DNA from: Paenarthrobacter ureafaciens
GTDB taxonomy: Bacteria; Actinomycetota; Actinomycetes; Actinomycetales; Micrococcaceae
NCBI RefSeq assembly: GCF_004028095.1
Contig: NZ_SBHM01000006.1
Span: 434,001-498,000, forward strand
DNA: 64,000 bases
Direction of reading: 5' to 3'
A model generated the notes under the pieces. It saw nothing but the letters and a program-made list of their open reading frames with translations. It made no database searches and had not been told where the DNA came from. Made by a program: the position numbers and the translations under genes. Shown piece after piece: positions 8,130 to 17,411 of the stretch. Positions within the stretch are counted from its first letter, which is position 1, and each line of letters begins with the position of its first letter.

Positions 8130-9521
8130 CTACCCCTGCTGCCGTCCGCGCATGACGAGCCACGTCACCAGTCCGAGGACGAGCAGGCCGGCGGCCGCAC
8201 CCATCGCCACGGTGAAGGCGGCTGCCGCCCCTTGGGTCTGAGCCAGTTGGCCGGCGAGGTACGCGCCCAGGGCCGTACCGGCGACGATCCCGCTGGCCAA
8301 AGCTGTCATGACAGTAGCCATGCGTCCGGCGGGAGCCACCACGCCGCCGATGCTGAACACTGTCACCATCACCGGTCCCACCGGAATGCCCAGGATCAGC
8401 AGGACAGCCACCATGGGCCAAATGCCGGCCGGAACCACCAGCAGCAGCGACAACGCCGACATGGCAAAGGCTGCCACCACCCAGCGGGCCGCCAGACCAA
8501 ACCTCTGCGGCCAGAAAGCAACGGACAACGCCGCCACCGCGGAACTGAGGCCCATCACCGCATACAGCAGGCCGGCCAGCTCGGCGGTGGCGTAGTCCGC
8601 CGAGAAGGCACTGAGGGCATTTTGGGTGGCGCCGAAGAAGGTCCCCATGCAAACCATGGCCACCACGGGGACGGCCACCACGGCCGCGGCCCAGCGATTC
8701 CGGTCTCCGGAGTCCTCGGGACGTACGACGCCGGTGGCAGCGTTCCGCGGCGCAGGAACCACGGCAAGGTGGCTGGGATGGACAGCGAACGCAGGGACCA
8801 GGATGCTGGTCAACAGCGCCGCCAGCGCCAGCGGAAGCCAAGGAGTGATGAGGCTGGCCAACAGACCCACCAGGGCCGGGCCCAGTACGAACGTGATCTC
8901 GTCCGCGGTCCCTTCGTAGGACAATGCCGTATCCAGATCGGCCCGGTTGGCCGCTACGCTCCGGCCGCCGCCCTGCCCCGCCCGCAGGTTGTGCGTGGTG
9001 AGGGCCATCCAGCGAACGCGGGCCATGGGCCCCACTTGCGGTGAGCTGGCTCCTGCGATGAAGGCGGCAACCAGCACACCCAGGGCGTCAAGGCCCGAAG
9101 TGTAGGAGGGGGTCCAATACGCAGCCGCGATCACCGCTGCCACCGCGAGTGCATTCACCACGGCAGCCGTCGGCAGGACGATGCGCTGGCCTGCGCGGTC
9201 CGCGAGGGACCCCACTACGGGAGCGCCGAGGGCCGATCCGATGCCGACCGCCCCGGCTGCCATGCCGCCGATGGCGTAGGAGTGGCTGACAGCTGTGACC
9301 AGGGTCAGGGTGCCCACCGTGAGCATTGCCAACGGGAGGCGGGCAAAGAGGCCGATCGGCAGGAATCCGGCGCCTGCCAGTTCGGGCAAACGGGCGAAAC
9401 GCCCGGGGAGCCGGGACCGACGTGGGTTGGGCCGTGGGCTGGCTTGGGGCGACGCGACAGGCGTGGGCTGGGAGGCCAAAGAAGTTTCTTTCATTATTCC
9501 GGGTTCGCTAAGTGTGCGCAT
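8130..9521 (-). CDS. MFS transporter, drug-efflux-like
   Basis: A 463-residue major-facilitator protein with about 12 membrane segments and the motif-A-like GSLADRAGQRIVLP after segment 2. Its long Pro/Arg-rich N-terminus (~45 residues) precedes the first segment. The start at 9521 is chosen for a strong ribosome site, GGAGGAGGG, 3-4 nt upstream; an in-frame upstream start at 9563 lacks one. The substrate is unknown; similar actinobacterial proteins are annotated as multidrug or sugar efflux pumps. It converges on the iclR gene with a 21-bp gap and is followed upstream by the sbcCD operon on the same strand. Confidence 0.78.
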   Translation of the reverse strand: MRTLSEPGIMKETSLASQPTPVASPQASPRPNPRRSRLPGRFARLPELAGAGFLPIGLFARLPLAMLTVGTLTLVTAVSHSYAIGGMAAGAVGIGSALGAPVVGSLADRAGQRIVLPTAAVVNALAVAAVIAAAYWTPSYTSGLDALGVLVAAFIAGASSPQVGPMARVRWMALTTHNLRAGQGGGRSVAANRADLDTALSYEGTADEITFVLGPALVGLLASLITPWLPLALAALLTSILVPAFAVHPSHLAVVPAPRNAATGVVRPEDSGDRNRWAAAVVAVPVVAMVCMGTFFGATQNALSAFSADYATAELAGLLYAVMGLSSAVAALSVAFWPQRFGLAARWVVAAFAMSALSLLLVVPAGIWPMVAVLLILGIPVGPVMVTVFSIGGVVAPAGRMATVMTALASGIVAGTALGAYLAGQLAQTQGAAAAFTVAMGAAAGLLVLGLVTWLVMRGRQQG

Positions 9522-9580
9522 CGTCCCTCCTCCCGATGCGCGCGACCCGGTATAACTTTTCAATTCTATAGGATAGGACC

Positions 9581-12500
9581 TCAGACAGGCATCGCTTCGA
9601 CCACTCGCACGGTGGAGCCACTTCGGCCCTTCACCACCTGCAATTGGCTGCTGATGCGCTGCTTCATCTCGGCAACGTGACTGACCAACCCCACTACCCT
9701 GCCGCCGTCACGCAGGCCCTCCAGAGCATCCATCACTTGTTCCAGGGCCTGCTCGTCCAAGCTTCCAAAGCCTTCGTCCACGAACAACGTTTCGATGTCC
9801 ACACCGCCGGCCTCGTGTTGGACCACATCTGCCAGACCGAGAGCCAATGACAACGAGGCCATGAACGATTCGCCACCAGACAACGTGGAGGTGTCGCGTC
9901 GCTGGCCCGTCCACTGGTCAACGACTTCAAGCCCCAGGCCGGATCTGGCCCCGCGGGCGGCTTTCGCGTCAGTGTGCCGGAGGGTGTAGCGGCCATCGCT
10001 CATGGCAACAAGCCGTTCCGAAGCTGCAGCGGCAACCTGCTCCAGGCGTGCGGCCAGGACATAACTGTTGAGGCTCATCCGGTAGGTATTGTCACCGGCG
10101 CCGCGGAGGGTATCGGCCAATCCACTGAGTAACCTGGAACGCTCCCGCGGTTCCCTGCCGTCCGCGGCGAGATTGAGGTAACGTCCGCGCAGACTGGTCA
10201 CCGTTTGCGCAGCTTTATCCGCCAGACCGACCGCAAGGGCAAGATCCTTGGCGGACTTTGCAGCGGCCAGCGCTTCAGCCGTCGAGTTCTTGAGTTGGTC
10301 CTGGTCCTTCGGCAGTTCTCCGATAGTGGCTTCCTTGGCAGCGAGGACAAGGTCTTCGGCGGCAAACAACTCATCCAGCCGGGCAGCCTCGGTGTCGTAA
10401 TCCGAAAGACTCTTCTCCAGTCCCACCACATCCGACGCTGACAGCACGTCCCGGCGGGCTTCATCCGCGGTGCTGAACCCTGCTTCCGGCAAGGCCCTCT
10501 CCAAAACAGCCAAGGCCTCCTTCGCGGCCCGCTCTGTCCCGTCCACCTCACGTGCGGCGGCTGCTGCCGTCTGCAGCAGCCCATGCTGTCCGGTCAACTC
10601 TTCGAGGCGCGCTTTCAGGCTGGTGAAACCGGCCCGAAGTCCGGACAAGTCCGCTTCGAGTTCGGCGTGCTGTTCCCCAAGAACACCCGACAGAGTGGCG
10701 GCCTCGCCGGCCGTTGCCTCAGCGGCATTGTGGTCTTCCTGCAGCTTCTCCATCCTCGCCGTGAGCCCGGCGTGCCGGGAACGCAGGGAATCAAGGCGGG
10801 CGGCCGCATCCCGTGCTTTTGCAAGCTCCATCGCTGCGTTCGCCGCTGCTTCCTCCGCGAGCGCAGGGTCCACCGCTCCGCCTTGGGCAGCCAAACCGGC
10901 CAGCAATTGCCCGGCAGATGTCAGCTTCGCCGCAATGCCTGTGAGTTCTTTTTCGCTCGTTTCAAAGTGCAGGGCCGCAGTCTCTTCATCCTGGGCAAGG
11001 GAGAGTGCGCTCCGCGCGGCTTCAGCGGGATGCGGGTGGTCCTGGCTGCCGCAGACAGGACATGGATCACCGTCAGCCAGCGCTGCGGCGAGTTCTCCCG
11101 CGGCATTGGCGAGCCGTTCTTCCCGAAGGTCCAGCCATGCTTGGCGGAGATCCTGGGTCTTTGTTCGCGCGTCCGCGTGAAGGGCTTCCAAGCCATCCCG
11201 GTCTCGGGCTGCGGCCTGGTACCGGGCGACGAGGTCCACTACCTCCGCCGCGGCTGCCGCTTCACGCTCAGCAACCTCCCTCCGGCCCGCGAGGGGCTCC
11301 AACGGCTCCATGTCCGCCAGGAGGGCGGCATCTTCGGCGCGGAGGGTTTCCAATGAGCGTGCCAAGGATTCCACGGCCAGCCCTGCGGCAGCCTGTTCCC
11401 GGAGTTTCTCCTGAATCCGGACTCCAAGATCTTCCAAGCGGCGCTCGTCCGGAAGCCGCGCTTCCAGCACGGCCACGTTCTTCTTCACCTTTTCCAGGTC
11501 CTCGGCAAGCGTGGCTTCGGAAAATCCTGCAGAGGCGAGTTTTTCGCGGAGGGACTCCATGGCCGCGACGGCGGCCCGGTGTTTCCGCGCGGTATTCTCA
11601 ACGGCGTCGAGGTGTCCGCCAAGGACTGATGCGCGACGATGCCGGCCGAGCCTGTCCCGGTCCTCCAGTGCGCGCGGGGCTGCCAGTTCGAGGAGTACCC
11701 TGCGCTGCGTGGCAGCAGCCAACCGCGCGTGCCGCTGCGCTTTGTCCCGGTCTTCCTGCAACGCGGCTGCCAACCTGGCCGAGCGGGCCTCGGCTGCGTC
11801 AGCTTGTTCCCTGCGTCGACGACACTCCGTGGCAATAGCATCACCTATTGCCCCGAGCCAGTCCTCGGGCGCCAGTCCGGTCTCTTCCGAAGGCACCGCA
11901 ACGCTTGAGCCCGGGGTTCCGGTGGATCCTGGCGTGCCGGTGGATCCCGGCGTGCCGGTGGATCCCGTGGCTGCAGGCCCGGTGCTTTCCAGCCCCAGGT
12001 GCGCGGCCTCGGCGGACACGCGGTCCAGCAACATCTTCAGCTCAGCGGCATTGTCCTCGACTGCCCGGGCAGCTTCCGCCGCTTGAAGCTGGATCTGCCG
12101 CTCGACCGACTCAAAGCGGTGGGTACCAAAGAGCTTCTGAAGGAGGTCCAAGCGGTCTGACGCTTTGGAACGCAGGAAGGCGGCAAAGTCGCCCTGCGGC
12201 AGCATGACAACCCGGGTGAACTGCTCGCGGTCCATTCCCAGGACCTCTGAAAGCTCGGCGCCGGCTTCGTCGTTCCGCGACGACTTCTCCACCCACTCAC
12301 CGGCCACCCGTTCCCGGAGGAGCGTCTTGGCCTGCTGGGTGGTGAAGCCCTTGCGTCCACGCGCGCTCGGCCGGTCCCACGCGGGAGACCGGGTGACTTC
12401 GAACCTGCGGCCGCGGGCGGAGAACTCACAGACCACCCGGGGCTCGGCTGTGGGCGCTGCGTGGTCGCTGCGCAGCCGTTTGCCGTCCTGCCGGGCACCG

Positions 12501-12670
12501 GGAACAGACCCGTAGAGGGCAAAACAGATGGCGTCCAACACGCTGGTTTTGCCTGCCCCCGTGGCACCGTTGAGCAGGAAAAGCCCCTGGGCGCCGAGTT
12601 GGTCGAAATCAATGTGCTGCGGCTGGGCGAACGGACCGAAGGCCTCAATTTCCAAGCGGTGGATTCTCAC
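9581..12670 (-). CDS. sbcC: Nuclease SbcCD, SMC-like ATPase subunit SbcC
   Basis: The large ATPase subunit of the SbcCD (Rad50-Mre11 type) complex, which opens hairpins and processes double-strand ends. At 1029 residues it has the expected layout: Walker A GATGAGKTS (35-43), two long coiled-coil arms rich in Ala/Glu/Arg, the zinc-hook CPVCGSQDHPHP near residue 537, and C-terminal signature TLSGGESFMASLSLALGLAD and Walker B TLFVDEGFGSLD. The GTG at 12670 is chosen for GGAGGAGGCGG just upstream and a GTGA overlap with sbcD. Near residues 235-251 a hexapeptide Gly-Thr-Pro-Gly-Ser-Thr repeat interrupts the first arm (see the repeat entry). Confidence 0.95.
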   Translation of the reverse strand: MRIHRLEIEAFGPFAQPQHIDFDQLGAQGLFLLNGATGAGKTSVLDAICFALYGSVPGARQDGKRLRSDHAAPTAEPRVVCEFSARGRRFEVTRSPAWDRPSARGRKGFTTQQAKTLLRERVAGEWVEKSSRNDEAGAELSEVLGMDREQFTRVVMLPQGDFAAFLRSKASDRLDLLQKLFGTHRFESVERQIQLQAAEAARAVEDNAAELKMLLDRVSAEAAHLGLESTGPAATGSTGTPGSTGTPGSTGTPGSSVAVPSEETGLAPEDWLGAIGDAIATECRRRREQADAAEARSARLAAALQEDRDKAQRHARLAAATQRRVLLELAAPRALEDRDRLGRHRRASVLGGHLDAVENTARKHRAAVAAMESLREKLASAGFSEATLAEDLEKVKKNVAVLEARLPDERRLEDLGVRIQEKLREQAAAGLAVESLARSLETLRAEDAALLADMEPLEPLAGRREVAEREAAAAAEVVDLVARYQAAARDRDGLEALHADARTKTQDLRQAWLDLREERLANAAGELAAALADGDPCPVCGSQDHPHPAEAARSALSLAQDEETAALHFETSEKELTGIAAKLTSAGQLLAGLAAQGGAVDPALAEEAAANAAMELAKARDAAARLDSLRSRHAGLTARMEKLQEDHNAAEATAGEAATLSGVLGEQHAELEADLSGLRAGFTSLKARLEELTGQHGLLQTAAAAAREVDGTERAAKEALAVLERALPEAGFSTADEARRDVLSASDVVGLEKSLSDYDTEAARLDELFAAEDLVLAAKEATIGELPKDQDQLKNSTAEALAAAKSAKDLALAVGLADKAAQTVTSLRGRYLNLAADGREPRERSRLLSGLADTLRGAGDNTYRMSLNSYVLAARLEQVAAAASERLVAMSDGRYTLRHTDAKAARGARSGLGLEVVDQWTGQRRDTSTLSGGESFMASLSLALGLADVVQHEAGGVDIETLFVDEGFGSLDEQALEQVMDALEGLRDGGRVVGLVSHVAEMKQRISSQLQVVKGRSGSTVRVVEAMPV
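11921..11970. repeat. 18-bp minisatellite inside sbcC
   Basis: Two perfect-length copies of an 18-bp unit GGTGGATCCYGGCGTGCC (11921-11938, 11939-11956) and a partial third copy. It is in frame and encodes a Gly-Ser-Thr-Gly-Thr-Pro type repeat in the coiled-coil arm of SbcC. Confidence 0.85.
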
Positions 12671-13839
12671 AGTTCCGCCTCCTCCAACCGGACAGCTTCG
12701 AGGGCCTCCCGGAGGGCAGCTTCCTCGGTGCCTTCCGGTCCACGGCCGCGAACGTGTTCGAGGAACCCGCAGCACACGTCAAGATCATCCGCGGCCGCGG
12801 CAAGACGGCTGCTGTAGGTGGATTCCTCCTGTGCAGCAGCGCCCTGCGGGTCAAAGGTCAGTACAAGGGTGTCCGGGAACCGGGTACGTAGTTGCTCCAT
12901 GGCCTGGGCCGGCCGCTGGGCATCGGTCAGTGTGATCTGGCAGAACGACGATTCAGCCCAGGCATGATCCCGGGATTCCAGGAGCTCGCTCAGGGTGCCC
13001 CGCAGGACCGCCAAGGACCTCGGCGCTTCCCACAGCACCTCGCGAACCTCACACATGCCGGCGTTGTCCAGCTCAACCAACCAGGCTCCCTTGCGGTGCT
13101 TGGCTTCAGAGAAGGAATATGCCAAAGGGGAACCCGAGTACCGGACGTTCGGGGCAAGTTCCTGGCGGCCATGCAGGTGGCCCAAAGCCGTGTAGGTGAA
13201 GTCCTCGAAGAGGTCCAGCGGAACGGCGCCCAATCCACCGATGCTCAGGTCCCGTTCACTGTCCGAGGTGATGCCGCCGCTGGCAAAGGTGTGGGCGAGG
13301 ACCACCGGGTGGACGGGTCCGGATTCTCGGCGACGTTCGACGTCCCGCCGGATCCGGTCCGTGGCTTCCTTGGTCACGGCAAAATGGCTTGCCGTTTCAA
13401 CGCCCAACCGTTCGGCCACCAGCCGTGGTTCCAGATAGGGAATGCCATAGATGGCGACGTGCCCGCTCCCCTCGCTGGTCCCTGCGGGAAGCAGCACGGG
13501 AACATCGAGGTCTTCGATGCGCGTCCGGAGATGGACGCCGCCTTGTTCCATGAGCCGCGAGGCAAATCCCAAGCGGATGGCGGAGTCATGGTTGCCGCTG
13601 GTGAGGACCACCGACGCACCGGCCTGCGTAATGCGGACCAGAGCCTCGTCAAGCAACTGCACGACGTCCAGTCCGGGCAAGGCGCGGTCATAGACGTCAC
13701 CGGCGATCAGGACGATATCCACGGCCTCCGAGCCAACGCAGGAGACGAGTTGGTCAATGAAGCTGCGCTGGGCATCGAGCATCCCAACGCCGTGGAAGGA
13801 CCGGCCGAGATGCCAATCCGAGGTGTGGAGTAACCGCAT
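12667..13839 (-). CDS. sbcD: Nuclease SbcCD, exonuclease subunit SbcD
   Basis: The Mre11-like metallophosphoesterase subunit, 390 residues. It begins MRLLHTSDWHLGRSFHGV (first phosphoesterase motif DxH), followed by IVLIAGDVYDRALP, VVLTSGNHDSAIRLG (GNHD motif), LAHTFASGG and ALGHLHGRQEL (GHxH). It needs Mn2+ in the family and forms a complex with SbcC, whose gene overlaps its end by 4 bp. The ATG at 13839 has no clear Shine-Dalgarno but follows a TAGCTT box by 6 nt. Confidence 0.95.
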   Translation of the reverse strand: MRLLHTSDWHLGRSFHGVGMLDAQRSFIDQLVSCVGSEAVDIVLIAGDVYDRALPGLDVVQLLDEALVRITQAGASVVLTSGNHDSAIRLGFASRLMEQGGVHLRTRIEDLDVPVLLPAGTSEGSGHVAIYGIPYLEPRLVAERLGVETASHFAVTKEATDRIRRDVERRRESGPVHPVVLAHTFASGGITSDSERDLSIGGLGAVPLDLFEDFTYTALGHLHGRQELAPNVRYSGSPLAYSFSEAKHRKGAWLVELDNAGMCEVREVLWEAPRSLAVLRGTLSELLESRDHAWAESSFCQITLTDAQRPAQAMEQLRTRFPDTLVLTFDPQGAAAQEESTYSSRLAAAADDLDVCCGFLEHVRGRGPEGTEEAALREALEAVRLEEAEL

Positions 13840-13845
13840 ATCTTC

Positions 13846-13851
13846 AAGCTA
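13846..13851 (-). promoter_or_regulatory. Leaderless -10 box of sbcD
   Basis: TAGCTT read on the minus strand, 6 nt before the sbcD ATG at 13839. Confidence 0.35.
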
Positions 13852-13907
13852 ACGGCGGGCACCGACAAAAAAGGGCAGGTGGGCCCCCCGTCGTCGTTCC
13901 CGTTGCG

Positions 13908-14813
13908 TTACTGGCCCTTCTTCCCATCAAAAAAGTCGCGGGCTTCATCTGCCGTGTCTGCCGTGCGGCTCCTGTCAACGGGCGCCTCGGCAGTAGCCGG
14001 GACGGCGGGGGCCTGAACGGCACCGGCTGCGGCAGCTCCGCCGTCGTTGCCGGCCTCCGGCACATCACCGGCTACCGGAGCGGCCGCCGGAAAGTTACTG
14101 AAACCACGGAAGACAAAACCGGCCAGGGCTGCGCCCAGCAACGGCCCCACCCAGAACAACCACAGCCCCTCCAGGGCCCAGGACGGACTGAAGAAGGCCT
14201 GGCCTGTGGCACGGGCCGGGTTGAACGGCAGATTGCCCACGATCTCGCCGAACTGCAGCAACACCGCGGTGGCCAGCCCGACAGCGATGGGTGCGAGGGC
14301 TGCAATCGCGCGGCGTCCCGCAGTTGCACCCAGGAAGACGCCCACCAGGATGGCAGTGCCGATTACTTCCGCCAGCAGCACGCCGGCCAGCTGGGTCTGG
14401 GCAGCGGAGTGCTCCCCGTAGCCGGCCGCGGCCGTGCCCAGAGCAGCCCGGGCGTCGGCCAGCACCGGCGAGGCAAGGACCACGAAGTAGACCAGGGCTG
14501 CACCAACCACGGCGCCGATAACCTGGGCCACAACGTAAGCCAGGGCGGCAACCGCCCGGATACGGCCGGCTATGAGGTTACCCAGCGTAATCGCGGGATT
14601 GAAGTGGCCGCCCGAGACGTAACCGAAAGCGATCATGCCTGCGGTCACCGACAGGCCGATGGCCAACGCGGTCGCGGGTCCGCCTTGCTGGGTGGAGAAA
14701 ATCTTGACGCCCACTGCCACGAGGACCAGGAACATTGTCCCCAATGCCTCAGCCCCGAGCCGCGCAATCAGTCCCGGCGGGTGCTCGGCGGTAGCTTGCA
14801 CGGAAGAGGTCAT
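13908..14813 (-). CDS. Aquaporin / MIP-family channel
   Basis: A 301-residue major intrinsic protein with six membrane segments and both NPA boxes: HFNPAITLG (NPA at 72-74) and PFNPARATG (NPA at 198-200, selectivity Arg 201). The pore loops resemble AqpZ-type water channels more than glycerol facilitators, but selectivity is not certain. Unusual is the C-terminal tail from about residue 240: some 60 residues rich in Ala, Pro, Gly and acidic residues, presumably cytoplasmic and disordered. AAGGA lies about 10 nt before the ATG. No operon partner is evident. Confidence 0.88.
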   Translation of the reverse strand: MTSSVQATAEHPPGLIARLGAEALGTMFLVLVAVGVKIFSTQQGGPATALAIGLSVTAGMIAFGYVSGGHFNPAITLGNLIAGRIRAVAALAYVVAQVIGAVVGAALVYFVVLASPVLADARAALGTAAAGYGEHSAAQTQLAGVLLAEVIGTAILVGVFLGATAGRRAIAALAPIAVGLATAVLLQFGEIVGNLPFNPARATGQAFFSPSWALEGLWLFWVGPLLGAALAGFVFRGFSNFPAAAPVAGDVPEAGNDGGAAAAGAVQAPAVPATAEAPVDRSRTADTADEARDFFDGKKGQ

Positions 14814-14918
14814 GGCTGAAGGGTCCTTACGCTGTGGGGATGGAGACGCTCAGTATCTTGCCAACGTAGTCTGGGGAGTTGCTGGGCATGACGGGCGTCC
14901 CGGGGCCTATCTCCGAGC

Positions 14919-15278
14919 TTAGCCGCCTACGGCAATGGCCGCGATCGCAGTACCACCGAGGCCCACCACCGCCACCGTGCACACCGCAAGCAAAGACGCC
15001 GGCACCGCGGCATTTCCCGTGTGGAGTTGGCGTGAGCGGATCCACACGACGCACGCCAGGATGATCGTGGCCGCGGCGGCCATCAAGGCGCACACACCTT
15101 GGTAGTCGAGCCCGGGCAGGCCGGGCACAAGCTGGGCGGACGTCGGTTCGCTGGTCAGCCAGCTCCGCCAGATGAAGAGATCCACCACCACCAGCGACAA
15201 CAAGGTCCGCCGCCAGGCAAGGGTCGTGCGTTCCGGCTGCAGGCCGGGGTCCCGAACATCTGCGGCCTCCGCATCCAT
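14919..15278 (-). CDS. DUF202 small membrane protein
   Basis: A 119-residue protein with the DUF202 signature GLQPERTTLAWRRTLLS at the N-terminus and three predicted membrane segments. Function unknown. The ATG at 15278 lies 2 bp after the stop of the sister DUF202 gene, so the pair forms an operon; in-frame codons upstream belong to the antisense/other frame of that gene. Confidence 0.8.
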   Translation of the reverse strand: MDAEAADVRDPGLQPERTTLAWRRTLLSLVVVDLFIWRSWLTSEPTSAQLVPGLPGLDYQGVCALMAAAATIILACVVWIRSRQLHTGNAAVPASLLAVCTVAVVGLGGTAIAAIAVGG

Positions 15279-15280
15279 GC

Positions 15281-15637
15281 TCAGCGCACTACCAGGATCA
15301 AGACGGCGAAGCCGAACGCTGCCACGGCCACCACGATGGTCATGAACAAGAGGACGCGTGAGAACGGGAGCGCTTGGTCGTTGCGCATCGCAGCTTCCAT
15401 CTGGCTCCAGCGGCGGTAGGACAGGACCGCCAGGCCGGCTCCTATGAGCGCGAGCAGCACGCAAAGGACCAGGCGAACGGGTTGCGGTGCGATGTTCGGC
15501 GCCAGTTGGTCGATGGCCACCGCACCCGCCAAGAGCGCCAGGGAGGTCCGGATCCATGCCAGGAAAGTGCGCTCGTTGGCGAGCGAAAACCTGTAGTCAG
15601 GCGTCTTGCCTGTTCGTCGCCAATCCGGTTCACGCAC
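15281..15637 (-). CDS. DUF202 (YidH-family) membrane protein
   Basis: A 118-residue protein of the YidH/DUF202 family: LANERTFLAWIRTSLALLAGA near the N-terminus and three membrane helices. It is distinct from but related to the gene following it. The GTG start at 15637 has GGAG 7-8 nt upstream. Function is unknown; tandem DUF202 pairs are common in actinobacteria. Confidence 0.82.
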   Translation of the reverse strand: MREPDWRRTGKTPDYRFSLANERTFLAWIRTSLALLAGAVAIDQLAPNIAPQPVRLVLCVLLALIGAGLAVLSYRRWSQMEAAMRNDQALPFSRVLLFMTIVVAVAAFGFAVLILVVR

Positions 15638-15705
15638 GTTGTACTCCAGGTTTCCTCAGGCTGCGCAGCTTCCCCACCATACCAACGCGCCACCACGGGG
15701 CACGG

Positions 15706-15711
15706 TAAGTT
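15706..15711 (+). promoter_or_regulatory. Leaderless -10 box of the ADP-ribosylglycohydrolase gene
   Basis: TAAGTT 6 nt before the ATG at 15718; no Shine-Dalgarno. Confidence 0.4.
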
Positions 15712-15717
15712 ACTGGC

Positions 15718-16776
15718 ATGAGTGTTGCAGCCGGCCCTTCGTTCGAGTCCCGTGTCCACGCCACCCTGCTGGGGGGAGCCTTAGGCGATTCCCTTGGCTA
15801 TGCAGTGGAATTCGACTCCATAGGAGCAATCCGCGCGCGCTTTGGCGACGGCGGCCTGAAGACTTTCGGACAGCTCGACGGCGGCACGCACTTCTCGGAC
15901 GACACCCAAATGACGCTCTACACGGTCGACGGCCTCGTGGAAGCCTTGGAATGGGCCAATGACGGAGTCGCCGCCGATGAGGTCGCCTGCTTGTGGCTCG
16001 CCTATTTGCGCTGGCTGGCAACCCAGGAGGTAGCTGCCTCCCCTTCGGCGCCGGTCCCCCAGCCGCGCTGGATCGACCTGCAGGACGTCCTGCACCAACG
16101 CCGCGCTCCGGGCAATGCCTGCCTGAGCGGCCTCGCCACCGGTGAAATGGGAACTGCGGCCCGGCCCATCAACCCGGAATCGAAAGGGTGCGGGACAGTC
16201 ATGCGGTCGGCGCCGTTTGGCCTGGTACCCCACATTGCTCCGGAAGCCGTGGCCAAGCTCAGCATGGACGCGGCATCCCTGACCCACGGCCATCCATCGG
16301 CCCGCTTGAGCGCCGCCGCCTTCAGCCTCATGATTCACAACCTCGTGGCCGGACAGGAACTCCGTGATGCCGCGGCCAACGCCCTGGGTCATGTGGAAGG
16401 CCTGCCGCTCAAGGCCCCCGAGCTCGTGGACAGGCTCCAGGACGCCCTCCGTCTTTCCACGGAAGCCCCCGGCCTCGGCCCGGAAGAACTGACCACCGCC
16501 CTTGGCGAGGGCTGGATCGCAGAAGAAGCCCTCGCCGTCGGGCTCTATGCGGTCCTGTCCACTGCGGGCGGCGATCCGGAAGAGCACTTCCGCGAGGCAG
16601 TGGCCGTGGCCGTCAACCACAGCGGCGACAGCGACTCCACCGGCTCCATTGCCGGCAACCTCCTGGGTGCCTTCTACGGCGAACGCTGCCTGCCGGCCGA
16701 TTGGATGCACGCCCTCGAAGCCCCCGACGTTATCCGGGGCATGGCGGAGCGCCTGTTGGCGGTTACTACCGGCTGA
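15718..16776 (+). CDS. ADP-ribosylglycohydrolase-family protein
   Basis: A 352-residue member of the ADP-ribosyl-glycohydrolase (DraG/ARH) family, which removes ADP-ribose from proteins or small molecules with two Mg2+ ions. Metal-binding motifs are present: ALGDSLGYAVEF near the N-terminus, HFSDDTQMTLYT (S60-D62-T63) and the C-terminal HSGDSDSTGSIAGNLLGA (His near 301). No ADP-ribosyltransferase gene lies nearby, so the substrate is open. It overlaps the convergent DUF4395 gene by 11 bp at the 3' end. Confidence 0.9.
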   Translation: MSVAAGPSFESRVHATLLGGALGDSLGYAVEFDSIGAIRARFGDGGLKTFGQLDGGTHFSDDTQMTLYTVDGLVEALEWANDGVAADEVACLWLAYLRWLATQEVAASPSAPVPQPRWIDLQDVLHQRRAPGNACLSGLATGEMGTAARPINPESKGCGTVMRSAPFGLVPHIAPEAVAKLSMDAASLTHGHPSARLSAAAFSLMIHNLVAGQELRDAAANALGHVEGLPLKAPELVDRLQDALRLSTEAPGLGPEELTTALGEGWIAEEALAVGLYAVLSTAGGDPEEHFREAVAVAVNHSGDSDSTGSIAGNLLGAFYGERCLPADWMHALEAPDVIRGMAERLLAVTTG

Positions 16777-17335
16777 CTGCGTCCGCCGCGGGCCGAAGGG
16801 CGATGTTATTGCACGCTTCGCACACGTCTTCGGGGATGAGGCCCCGGCGCTGGAGGAAGCCGAATATGGCGCAGCCGAGGCAGAATCCCGCAAAGGCTTC
16901 CAGCGATGCCGCAACAATCAGCAACGCCAGCAGGACCCAGGCAGCCGGTTGCGCGCCGAGGAAGAAAAGCACGACAGCGGCAGTCGTCAACGCCGCTCCG
17001 ATGCCTTGGGCGAAGCGCTTGGGCGGACCCGGCACCAGCTTGGTGCGGCCCAGGCGCGGCGCGAGGACCTTCACGGAGAGCAGTGCCAGCGGAGAGACAC
17101 GGGGACCAAACAGGACCCGGAGCCAGAAACCGACGGCCAAGGCAACCAGGCCCCACCCCCATCCGGACACCAGGGTCACGACGGCCAGCACCACCACCAG
17201 CCCGGCAGTGATACGGGCCGCGTATTCGTTCACCGGATTCGGAAAGTCGAAGAGCCGCCTTTGAACAGTGCCCTGCCCGGACTTCGTGGAAGCACGGGGC
17301 GCATCCGGTGCGGCAACGGGTAGCTTGGAGGTCAT
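16766..17335 (-). CDS. DUF4395 membrane protein
   Basis: A 189-residue protein matching the DUF4395 family: FDFPNPVNEYAARITAGLVVVL, then LRVLFGPRVSPLALLSVKV, and RFAQGIGAALTT. Four hydrophobic segments are visible, and the C-terminal part has Cys residues in FCLGCAIFGFLQRRG and DVCEACN, suggesting a redox or metal role. In other actinobacteria such genes often sit beside thioredoxin/sulfurtransferase genes; here there is none. Its end overlaps the ADP-ribosylglycohydrolase gene. Confidence 0.78.
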   Translation of the reverse strand: MTSKLPVAAPDAPRASTKSGQGTVQRRLFDFPNPVNEYAARITAGLVVVLAVVTLVSGWGWGLVALAVGFWLRVLFGPRVSPLALLSVKVLAPRLGRTKLVPGPPKRFAQGIGAALTTAAVVLFFLGAQPAAWVLLALLIVAASLEAFAGFCLGCAIFGFLQRRGLIPEDVCEACNNIALRPAADAVSR

Positions 17336-17341
17336 GCCCCA

Positions 17342-17347
17342 AGGCTA
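17342..17347 (-). promoter_or_regulatory. Leaderless -10 box of the DUF4395 gene
   Basis: TAGCCT on the minus strand, 6 nt before the ATG at 17335. Confidence 0.4.
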
Positions 17348-17411
17348 CGAGCGCCGGTTGCCGGGCCGGAAGCAATGTTGCGCAGTATGAATGCCCGCCC
17401 GGGCCTGCCGC

